Shown in pieces: positions 1 to 4,670 of a stretch of DNA of 6,234 nt. The position numbers and the translations under genes were made by a program. The stretch lies in assembly GCA_007376745.1 (NCBI GenBank), contig VMGU01000026.1:6991-13224 (forward strand), written 5' to 3'. The stretch is from Parcubacteria group bacterium Athens0714_26. GTDB taxonomy: Bacteria > Patescibacteriota > Minisyncoccia > UBA6257 > 02-FULL-45-10c. Position 1 is the stretch's first letter, and the number at the start of each line of letters is the position of its first letter. The notes below the pieces were generated by a model. It was not told the DNA's origin. It did no database searches and saw nothing but the letters and a program-made list of their open reading frames with translations.

Positions 1-1029
1 TAACGGGAATTCTTTCTTTTCCTGATTAACAGGCGCTTGTTCCGCTAAAGGAATTTGATTTGACGTCTCGTGTGTAATTAAAGGCGCAGGAGCCGAGTGT
101 TCAACGGTAGCTATATTTTCATTCGTAGCCAAATGCATAGCAGTAGCTGGTGGTTCTTGCTTAATCTCTTTTTGCGCCATTGTTTCCTGTTGCTTAACCA
201 GCTTTTGAATGAGTCCCTGTAGCTCCTCTTTTGAATAAAAACTAATAGTTACCTTACCTCCCTCGCCTTCTTTTTGAACTCTTACCTGCGCGCCCAGCGC
301 TTCCCTAAGCTGTTCTTCCATATATTCGGTTTCCGGGTCAATTTTAATTTCTTTAACGGCTTCCACTGCCGGCGGCGCATCGGATTCTTTTTTGGCGTTA
401 ATCTTATGCCTTAATTCCCGAACGCTCAAATTACTGTAAATTAATTCATCAAACAAACCCTGCTGTTCTTTTAAATCAGAAACCATAAGAAGCAGCCTTG
501 CCTGGCTTTCGTTGATTTGATTTTGTGAAACCGCCTCCTGTATATGCGACGGTAGATTCAAAAGCCGGACGGCGTTAGCAACCACTTCCCTGCTCTTGCC
601 TAGCCTTGAAGCAACTTCTCTTTGAGTTAAACCAAACTGGTCCTGAAGCTTGGCATAGGCTCTGGCAGTTTCGATGGGATTTAAATTTTCACGCTGAATA
701 TTTTCAATAATGGCCAGCTCTAGCCGCTCTCTGTCACTAGGAGTTATTTTAATAATCGCCGGTACTCTTTCCATGCCTGCGATTTTAGCGGCCATAAGTC
801 TTCTTTCGCCGGCAATAAGCTGATATTCAACGGAAGTGCCGATCTCGGATTGTATTTCTATTTTAGAAACCACTAATGGATGTAAAATACCAAATTCCCT
901 TATTGAATTAGCTAATTCCTTTAGAGCTCCTTCGTCAAAAACCCGCCTCGGCTGAAATGGGTTAGGCTTAATTTTATCCGTCTCAATATGAAAAACGGGG
1001 TCAAGTTGTCTGGGTTGTTCAGAAAGCAT
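1..1029 (-). CDS. parB: ParB family chromosome-partitioning protein (C-terminus cut by window edge)
   Basis: ParB binds centromere-like parS sites, spreads as a CTP-dependent clamp, and works with the ParA ATPase to segregate the chromosome. The frame is open from the ATG at 1029 to the left edge (343 codons, no stop), so the C-terminus lies outside. Visible landmarks are the N-terminal ParB/Srx-type domain with GERR at residues 74-77, ENIQREN at 109-115 followed by LNPIE, and a helix-turn-helix at about 133-160 (GLTQREVASRLGKS then a recognition helix). A dimerisation-like segment (VTISFYSKEEL) precedes residue 280. A low-complexity tail rich in Q, E, A and P follows from about residue 281 and runs at least 60 residues, so this protein is longer than the usual 280-300. 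No Shine-Dalgarno sequence precedes the ATG. No ParA gene and no parS-like palindrome is visible in the window. Family assignment is secure; the function of the tail is unknown. Confidence 0.95.
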   Translation of the reverse strand, partial: MLSEQPRQLDPVFHIETDKIKPNPFQPRRVFDEGALKELANSIREFGILHPLVVSKIEIQSEIGTSVEYQLIAGERRLMAAKIAGMERVPAIIKITPSDRERLELAIIENIQRENLNPIETARAYAKLQDQFGLTQREVASRLGKSREVVANAVRLLNLPSHIQEAVSQNQINESQARLLLMVSDLKEQQGLFDELIYSNLSVRELRHKINAKKESDAPPAVEAVKEIKIDPETEYMEEQLREALGAQVRVQKEGEGGKVTISFYSKEELQGLIQKLVKQQETMAQKEIKQEPPATAMHLATNENIATVEHSAPAPLITHETSNQIPLAEQAPVNQEKKEFPL

Positions 1030-1038
1030 TATTTTAAT

Positions 1039-1067
1039 TTGATTTAGCAGATATTAAATATTATAAT
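1039..1067 (+). promoter_or_regulatory. Candidate sigma-70 promoter for the tRNA-Leu / GIY-YIG region
   Basis: TTGATT (1039-1044) and a perfect TATAAT (1062-1067) are separated by 17 bp, pointing rightward. The expected start near 1074 is about 40 bp before the tRNA fragment, so one transcript could cover the fragment, the nuclease ORF and the intact tRNA. The -10 lies in the self-complementary ATTATAAT, so TATAAT also reads on the minus strand towards parB, but I see no good -35 for that direction. The minus-strand use is therefore only a possibility. Confidence 0.55.
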
Positions 1068-1115
1068 GGAAAAAAGTTACTTTGGCGAGATTGTGAGCTA
1101 ATAAAAAATAATTAT

Positions 1116-1175
1116 GCCCGGGTGGCGGAACTGGCAGACCTGCCTGCCGGCAGGCAGGCGCGTACGACTCAAAAT
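1116..1175 (+). pseudogene. Broken 5' half of a tRNA-Leu gene, with a 20-bp insertion
   Basis: Bases 1116-1139 are identical to the first 24 bases of the intact tRNA-Leu at 1414-1437. After a 20-bp insertion (1140-1159), bases 1160-1175 match 1438-1453 with one difference (G1162 against A1440). The match ends one base past the anticodon loop, at the first base of the 3' anticodon strand. The 3' anticodon strand, variable arm, T arm and 3' acceptor strand are absent, and the insertion splits the D arm, so this cannot fold as a tRNA. The similarity also extends upstream: 1103-1115 resembles 1401-1413 with one difference. Excluding the insertion, the direct repeat is therefore about 53 bp with a 298-bp offset at its left end. 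It may be a relic of an insertion or of a tandem duplication. Confidence 0.85.
1139..1158. repeat. 20-bp perfect palindrome, GC-rich dispersed repeat family
   Basis: CCTGCCTGCCGGCAGGCAGG is its own reverse complement and sits in the D-arm region of the tRNA-Leu fragment. Bases 4640-4659 match it at 19 of 20 positions inside a larger hairpin after rpsF, so it belongs to a repeat family within this genome. From memory, palindromes of this kind recur between genes in candidate-phyla genomes; that recollection was not checked here. Its GC content contrasts strongly with the AT-rich surroundings. Confidence 0.85.
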
Positions 1176-1178
1176 AAC

Positions 1179-1409
1179 ATGATATATTATGCCTATGCCA
1201 TAAGCCTAACAAGAAAATATGTTTATGTTGGTCTAACTAATAATCTTAAAAGAAGGTTTTCGCAACACCAAACAGGTAAAGAAAAAACAACTTGTCCATA
1301 TAAACCTTTTCAATTAATATATTGGGAAGGATTTGAAAATAGAAAATTAGATAGAGAAAAAGAAAAGTATTTAAAATCAGGTTCAGAAAAGGAATGGCTA
1401 AAAAAATAA
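1179..1409 (+). CDS. Small stand-alone GIY-YIG domain nuclease
   Basis: This is a 76-residue protein made almost entirely of one GIY-YIG endonuclease domain. The two signature strands appear as YAY (residues 4-6) and YVG (16-18). They are followed by the NLKRRFSQH helix (22-30) with the conserved Arg and His, then YWEGF with the probable metal-binding Glu at residue 50, and a basic KYLKSG...EWLKK end. The length and this C-terminus match the small UvrC/YhbQ-like GIY-YIG group rather than full homing enzymes with a separate DNA-binding domain. The frame is open back to a GTG at 1122, but that would translate the tRNA fragment and palindrome, so I chose the ATG at 1179. No ribosome-binding site is visible. 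The ORF starts 4 bp after the tRNA fragment and stops 4 bp before the intact tRNA-Leu. Its last two Lys codons and stop lie in the direct repeat. Its substrate is unknown; a role in mobility of this locus is an inference. Confidence 0.8.
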   Translation: MIYYAYAISLTRKYVYVGLTNNLKRRFSQHQTGKEKTTCPYKPFQLIYWEGFENRKLDREKEKYLKSGSEKEWLKK

Positions 1410-1413
1410 TCAT

Positions 1414-1499
1414 GCCCGGGTGGCGGAACTGGCAGACGCATACGACTCAAAATCGTACGGATTACATCCATGAGAGTTCGAGTCTCTCCTCGGGCACCA
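1414..1499 (+). tRNA. tRNA-Leu, anticodon CAA, with encoded CCA
   Basis: The acceptor stem GCCCGGG (1414-1420) pairs with CTCGGGC (1489-1495), with one G-U pair. The D arm GCGGAACTGGCAGACGC follows. The anticodon stem is TACGA/TCGTA with loop CTCAAAA, giving anticodon CAA at 1448-1450, which reads the Leu codon UUG. A long variable arm (GGAT TAC ATCC, 1459-1469) is typical of class II tRNAs. The T arm is GAGAG, TTCGAGT, CTCTC (1472-1488). Discriminator A and CCA are encoded (1496-1499). The gene lies 4 bp after the GIY-YIG stop codon and shares its 5' half with the broken copy upstream. Confidence 0.96.
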
Positions 1500-1513
1500 C
1501 AAAATATTAAATA

Positions 1514-1537
1514 AAAAATGCCCTATGAGGCATTTTT
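1514..1537. terminator. Bidirectional hairpin terminator between convergent genes
   Basis: A perfect 9-bp stem, AAAAATGCC (1514-1522) with GGCATTTTT (1529-1537), encloses the loop CTATGA. Reading right, it ends in five T after the tRNA. Reading left, it ends in six T, 1 bp beyond the stop of the SDR-GT gene. It fits a shared Rho-independent terminator for both. Confidence 0.8.
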
Positions 1538-1538
1538 G

Positions 1539-3101
1539 CTATTTGGGGCGGGGCAATTTTTTATCCTGTTTATTTATAAGACTGGCGTAAGTGTGCCGCA
1601 CCTGGTCAACAAAACTTTTACTGTCACTGGACATCACAGCTATATCAGCCTTGTCTCCGGCTATTTTCGCGTGCCTTTCAAGAGAAATATCCGATAAATA
1701 AACCGTGTCAGCTTTTTTAAATAATATTTTATAAAAAGGAATAAATATTTTGGATTTTATAAAACTCCTTTTGGCGATTTCGCTTTCATCAAGAGTGAGC
1801 AAAAAATTAATATCTTTATCAATCAACTTTAAAATTAAAGCCGATAATCCTCCGTAACTCGCCATTACTGACCAGGCAAATTTATATTTATGCTCTTTGT
1901 GAAGCTTATAAGCTTTTATCGCGCCGAGCACAGGAAGAAGATACTTATCTATTTTGTGACCTATGCCAACACGATGTATAGAGTCGGTGGAAAGCCGCTC
2001 AAAACGCGGCAAATCCCTGCTAAGCCGCGAAGTGATTATATGGAACTCGGTATCGGGCATATTTTTTGACAATTCAAACAAAGCCTGTTCGGCCGGCCCC
2101 AAATACGGATAATAAGTCACTGCAAACACAAGAATTTTTTTATCAGGACGCTGCACAGATTTAAAATATTCAATAGTTTTACCCAGGCCTTCATCTAAAG
2201 AAATTTTCGGTTCCCATTTCAATGTTTTTTTAGCCAAAGTTATATCAGGGCACCTGCGTTTCGGGTCGTCCATGGCTTTTTCTTTAAAAACAATTTTTGA
2301 TTTTGAATCGGTTTTTTTAATAATCATTTCGGCCAAATCACTCATAGCCATCTCCCCGGGATTTCCAAGATTTACTGGGCCGGTAAAATTTTCTTTTTTC
2401 ATCATTAAATCTATTCCCCTAACCAAATCGTCAATATACTGAAAACTTCTGGTATGCAAACCATTGCCGTAAATTACCAAATCTTTGCCGTCCAAAGCAT
2501 TAACTATAAAATTTGTGATAGCCCTACCGTCGTTTAAATCCATATTGGACCCGTAAGTATTAAAAATCCTGATTATTTTTATATCCACCCCGTATTCGCG
2601 GTAATAATCCATAAATAAAGTTTCGGCGCATCTTTTACCCTCGTCATAGCAGGCCCTAGGGCCAAGCATATTAACATTACCCCGATATTCTTCATTTTGA
2701 GGATTTTCCAAGGGGTCGCCGTATATCTCGGAAGTGGATGACTGCATTATTCTGGCGCCATGCTTTTTGGCCAACTCAAGCATATTAATAACGCCTGCCG
2801 TATTGGTTTTGGTGGTGTGAACCGGGTCATACTGATAACTGGTATAAGAACCCGAGCAGGCAAAATTAAAAACCCAGTCTATTTTTTCTTTAAAATTAAT
2901 CGGGTTTGTAATATCGTGGTGGATAAAAGTAAATCTTTTATTAGCCAAAAGATGATTTATGTTTCTAGTAGAGTGAGTGGTCTGAAGATTATCCAGACAA
3001 ATAACGCGATGCCCTTCGTTAAGATATTTTTCGCATAAATAAGAACCGATAAATCCGCAACCGCCGGTAACCAAAATTGTTTTGGAAGAATCTGAATTCA
3101 T
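1539..3101 (-). CDS. Fusion: UDP-glucuronate decarboxylase-like SDR enzyme plus a GT-B glycosyltransferase-like half
   Basis: This 520-residue protein has two parts. Residues 7-315 form an extended short-chain dehydrogenase close to UDP-xylose synthase. They include the NAD-binding TGGCGFIGS (12-20), STSEIYGDP (122-130) with the Ser/Glu pair, GPRACYDEGKR (147-157) with catalytic Tyr152 and Lys156, RSFQYIDDLV, and RRCPDIT (282-288), where an Arg is needed for decarboxylation in the family. UDP-glucuronate to UDP-xylose is the likely reaction, although a related NDP-sugar epimerase or decarboxylase is possible. Residues 321-500 resemble the N-terminal Rossmann half of GT4/GT-B glycosyltransferases (KKILVFAVTYYP, LGPAEQALFELSK, then an alternating helix and strand pattern to ADTVYLSDISLERHA). 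No C-terminal nucleotide-sugar-binding half follows, so this part may be inactive alone or act as a partner. The start ATG is 55 bp after the PAP2 stop, with no Shine-Dalgarno sequence. The first half is assigned confidently, the second tentatively. Confidence 0.85.
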   Translation of the reverse strand: MNSDSSKTILVTGGCGFIGSYLCEKYLNEGHRVICLDNLQTTHSTRNINHLLANKRFTFIHHDITNPINFKEKIDWVFNFACSGSYTSYQYDPVHTTKTNTAGVINMLELAKKHGARIMQSSTSEIYGDPLENPQNEEYRGNVNMLGPRACYDEGKRCAETLFMDYYREYGVDIKIIRIFNTYGSNMDLNDGRAITNFIVNALDGKDLVIYGNGLHTRSFQYIDDLVRGIDLMMKKENFTGPVNLGNPGEMAMSDLAEMIIKKTDSKSKIVFKEKAMDDPKRRCPDITLAKKTLKWEPKISLDEGLGKTIEYFKSVQRPDKKILVFAVTYYPYLGPAEQALFELSKNMPDTEFHIITSRLSRDLPRFERLSTDSIHRVGIGHKIDKYLLPVLGAIKAYKLHKEHKYKFAWSVMASYGGLSALILKLIDKDINFLLTLDESEIAKRSFIKSKIFIPFYKILFKKADTVYLSDISLERHAKIAGDKADIAVMSSDSKSFVDQVRHTYASLINKQDKKLPRPK

Positions 3102-3129
3102 AAAAAAATAAAGCTTGGCTAATCCATAT

Positions 3130-3159
3130 TAAAACTATCCGGCGGTCTTTATAGTTTTA
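3130..3159 (-). terminator. Weak hairpin overlapping the PAP2 stop codon
   Basis: TAAAACTAT (3131 side) and ATAGTTTTA form a 9-bp inverted repeat around a 12-base GC-containing loop, with the PAP2 stop codon inside one arm. In the minus-strand RNA it ends with UUUUA. The stem is A/T only apart from one G-C pair and the loop is large, so termination would be inefficient at best. It could slightly reduce transcription into the SDR-GT gene. Confidence 0.3.
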
Positions 3160-3717
3160 CGGAGTTTTATCGGCTTGGGCAGACCCCAATCCAATGGGAA
3201 TAATTGACTTCAGCACAAAATAAGAAATCAAAAAACTGATAAAAGCGACCATTATCCCCCCGGCTATATCGGATGGCCAATGTATTCCTACAAAAATTCT
3301 GGCAACACCCATCAGTAACGCGCCGGCGAATAAAATCCATCCCCACCGGCGATTAATAATAAAAATAGAAAACGCTAAAGCAAAATAAAAAGCCGCGTGT
3401 CCCGAAGGAAAACCAGCCGAGAAATCCGGGCTTATAAGAGGACTAAAAGATAAAACCACAAACGGCCTTGATTGGGGCAAAAAATATCGAATAATTTCGG
3501 TTAATAAACCCCTGGAAATAATCAGCGTCAGCGCGGTAAATAAAAAATAACGGTAACGAGCCATAACATTCTTTCGGGAAAAAATTAGATACAAGGCGAT
3601 GACAGCTAAAAAATATCCGAGATAGTCGGCTAAAAATATTCCCAAGAAATCCAAAACACGGCTCTGGCCGGCCAGATTATGAATAAAATTAAAAAGTTTT
3701 TGGTCAAAGGGAAACAT
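3157..3717 (-). CDS. PAP2-family membrane lipid-phosphate phosphatase
   Basis: This 186-residue integral membrane protein carries all three PAP2 motifs: R77 then R84-P85 (K/R-x6-RP), PSGH at 104-107, and R140-x5-H146-x3-D150. His107, His146 and Asp150 are the expected catalytic residues of a phosphatase that works through a phospho-histidine. About five or six hydrophobic segments are visible (roughly 24-47, 57-75, 106-121, 126-145, 151-172). Substrates in this family include undecaprenyl diphosphate (cell-wall carrier recycling, BcrC type) and phosphatidic acid or phosphatidylglycerol phosphate; the sequence does not tell which. The start overlaps the rpsR stop by one base (TAATG), which suggests translational coupling, and no separate promoter or Shine-Dalgarno sequence is seen. 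A short polar tail (GSAQADKTP) ends the protein. Confidence 0.9.
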   Translation of the reverse strand: MFPFDQKLFNFIHNLAGQSRVLDFLGIFLADYLGYFLAVIALYLIFSRKNVMARYRYFLFTALTLIISRGLLTEIIRYFLPQSRPFVVLSFSPLISPDFSAGFPSGHAAFYFALAFSIFIINRRWGWILFAGALLMGVARIFVGIHWPSDIAGGIMVAFISFLISYFVLKSIIPIGLGSAQADKTP

Positions 3718-3917
3718 TAGCGGCGGACGAATGGCAATAAAGCCAGAAAACGAGCTCTTTTTACGGCTTTTGCCAAGGATCTCTGGTGCTTAGCGCATGT
3801 TCCAGTATAACGAGGGTCGATTATTTTAGCCTGGCCGGATACGAATCGCCTTAACAAATCAATTTCTTTATAATCTACATCTTTTAAATTTTGGGAACAA
3901 AAAAAACATTGTTGCAT
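3717..3917 (-). CDS. rpsR: 30S ribosomal protein S18
   Basis: S18 binds S6 and 16S rRNA in the platform of the small ribosomal subunit. The 66-residue product has the family core KEIDLLRRFVSGQAKI, DPRYTGTCAKHQR and a basic end (KAVKRARFLALLPF). Cys4, Cys7, Cys41 and His44 (CxxC...CxxH) could form a zinc site, as in zinc-type S18. The frame is open 11 codons further upstream to a TTG at 3950. That TTG extension would translate the promoter -10 and the transcription start region, so I place the start at the ATG at 3917. The sequence just before it is ACTCCT, not a Shine-Dalgarno sequence. The gene has its own promoter in the spacer after ssb, and its stop overlaps the PAP2 start. Confidence 0.95.
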   Translation of the reverse strand: MQQCFFCSQNLKDVDYKEIDLLRRFVSGQAKIIDPRYTGTCAKHQRSLAKAVKRARFLALLPFVRR

Positions 3918-3932
3918 AGGAGTATTCACTAA

Positions 3933-4011
3933 TAACGCGAATTGTAGCAAATAACGCTAATTTTGTAAAATTTTAAATTTATTCGCATTATTTTGAATAT
4001 TATTAGCGATA
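3933..4011. repeat. Duplicated promoter-bearing spacer, copy A (ssb-rpsR)
   Basis: These 79 bp match 4550-4628 with only three differences (3974, 3976, 3995) and no gaps. Similarity continues at both flanks: the leader before the rpsR ATG resembles the leader before the ssb ATG, and GATTACTT at the far side matches the bases around the rpsF stop. The repeat fills nearly all of the ssb-rpsR spacer. It contains the promoter and several short inverted repeats (CGCTAAT with ATTAGCG, CGCGAAT with ATTCGCG). Confidence 0.95.
3941..3969 (-). promoter_or_regulatory. Sigma-70 promoter for rpsR (and PAP2)
   Basis: Reading on the minus strand, TTTACA (3969-3964), a 17-bp spacer and TACAAT (3946-3941) each match the consensus at 5 of 6 positions. 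TG precedes the -10 by one base (extended -10). The predicted start near 3934 gives a leader of about 17 bases to the rpsR ATG. The short direct repeat GCGTTATT occurs on both sides of the -10, 19 bp apart. An identical promoter lies upstream of ssb. Confidence 0.8.
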
Positions 4012-4026
4012 TTCGCGATTACTTCT

Positions 4027-4485
4027 TTAAAATGGCAAATCTTCCGGTTTTATTTCGCCTTCGTCAATATTAATTTCCGGCAATTCTTCGCGAATTGGCG
4101 GATTTTGATTCATGGCTGGCGATGTTTCATTTTTAATAAATTCTCCTTGTTTTGTGGCGTTTCGCGGACCAAACTGAACTCTTTCTGCCACGATTTCCGT
4201 TCGATATTGCTTGGTCCCGTCTTTTCCGTCCCATGAACTGGTTTGAATCCGACCTTCAATCATAGCCAAACTGCCTTTTGTTAAATATTGCTTCACAATT
4301 TCGGCTTGACGGCCAAAAACAACAACATTATGAAACTGCACGTCTTTCTGCTGTTCGCCTTGCTGATTTTTCCAAATCCGATTAGTAGCTATCCCAAAAG
4401 AAACAACTGCCGCGCCTGAAGGCAAGGCTCTAAGTTCCGGATCTCTGGTTAAATTACCAATAAGAAATACTTTGTTTAAATTCAT
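4027..4485 (-). CDS. ssb: Single-stranded DNA-binding protein
   Basis: SSB coats single-stranded DNA in replication, recombination and repair and recruits partners through its C-terminal tip. The 152-residue product has the full OB fold at about residues 1-107 (MNLNKVFLIGNLTRDPELR at the start, FHNVVVFGRQAEIVKQYL, EGRIQTSSW). Trp38, Phe57 and Trp85 lie near the DNA-stacking aromatics of the E. coli protein. A flexible linker (108-135) is followed by an acidic tail ending EDLPF, equivalent to the DIPF tip. It sits between rpsF and rpsR as in many bacteria. The start codon is preceded by CTCCTCT rather than a Shine-Dalgarno sequence. Transcription probably begins at its own promoter near 4551, giving a leader of about 66 bases that contains a hairpin. 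Confidence 0.97.
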   Translation of the reverse strand: MNLNKVFLIGNLTRDPELRALPSGAAVVSFGIATNRIWKNQQGEQQKDVQFHNVVVFGRQAEIVKQYLTKGSLAMIEGRIQTSSWDGKDGTKQYRTEIVAERVQFGPRNATKQGEFIKNETSPAMNQNPPIREELPEINIDEGEIKPEDLPF

Positions 4486-4505
4486 AGAGGAGTGTTCGCT
4501 AATCT

Positions 4506-4546
4506 TTCGACAAGCTTAGGATAATAAGATAGTGAGCAAGGTCGAA
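4506..4546. repeat. Hairpin element (TTCGAC...GTCGAA) in the ssb leader
   Basis: TTCGAC (4506-4511) pairs with GTCGAA (4541-4546). Inside this, GCTTA (4514-4518) pairs with TGAGC (4533-4537), allowing one G-T pair, across a small internal loop. Compared with the sister spacer before rpsR, a block of about 47 bp (4504-4550) is extra here, so this is an insertion. The ends resemble dispersed TTCGACAAGCTCAGG-type palindromes that I recall from several bacterial genomes; that resemblance was not checked by search. It lies in the transcribed 5' leader of ssb. Confidence 0.7.
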
Positions 4547-4549
4547 CTA

Positions 4550-4628
4550 TAACGCGAATTGTAGCAAATAACGCTAATTTTGTAAAATTTCAGATTTATT
4601 CGCATTATTTTAAATATTATTAGCGATA
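4550..4628. repeat. Duplicated promoter-bearing spacer, copy B (rpsF-ssb)
   Basis: This is the sister of 3933-4011 (three differences in 79 bp, at 4591, 4593 and 4612). It is bounded on each side by an inserted palindromic element absent from the other copy: the TTCGAC hairpin towards ssb and the GC-rich hairpin towards rpsF. Confidence 0.95.
4558..4586 (-). promoter_or_regulatory. Sigma-70 promoter for ssb
   Basis: TTTACA (4586-4581), a 17-bp spacer and TACAAT (4563-4558) with an extended TG are identical to the rpsR promoter, because they lie in the duplicated spacer. The expected start is near 4551. The leader then runs through the TTCGAC hairpin to the ssb ATG at 4485. Confidence 0.8.
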
Positions 4629-4668
4629 CCTACCTGCCGCCTGCCTGCCGGTAGGCAGGGCAGGCAGG
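4629..4668. repeat. Large GC-rich palindrome directly after rpsF
   Basis: Left arm 4629-4649 and right arm 4650-4668 are complementary over 19 positions, with a 2-base bulge (GC), one A-C mismatch and one G-T pair. The centre, 4640-4659, differs by one base from the 20-bp palindrome in the tRNA-Leu fragment (1139-1158). It ends 2 bp before the rpsF stop codon and replaces about 5 bp present in the sister spacer. No T-run follows on either strand, so it is not a standard terminator; it could stabilise the 3' end of rpsF mRNA or slow polymerase. Confidence 0.85.
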
Positions 4669-4670
4669 GA

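Noticed and set aside
1030..1115. parS centromere site near parB
   Set aside because: No TGTTTCACGTGAAACA-like palindrome is present here or elsewhere in the window.
1176..1453. Group I intron in tRNA-Leu with an intron-encoded GIY-YIG enzyme
   Set aside because: The intact tRNA downstream contains its own 5' half, so no splicing is needed, and I could not see the P/Q/R/S core elements in about 225 bp that are almost all coding.
2760..3038. Plus-strand ORF of 92 codons
   Set aside because: It lies antisense within the well-conserved SDR domain, with no recognisable product; it is a shadow frame.
3918..3950. Upstream TTG start for rpsR, adding 11 residues
   Set aside because: These codons cover the -10 element and transcription start of the spacer promoter, which is duplicated before ssb; S18 proteins usually begin close to the CxxC motif.
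3933..4628. CRISPR-like or tandem repeat array
   Set aside because: There are only two copies, separated by the whole ssb gene, and they contain promoters.
4629..4669. Rho-independent terminator after rpsF
   Set aside because: The hairpin is strong but no T-run follows on either strand, and it belongs to a dispersed palindrome family.
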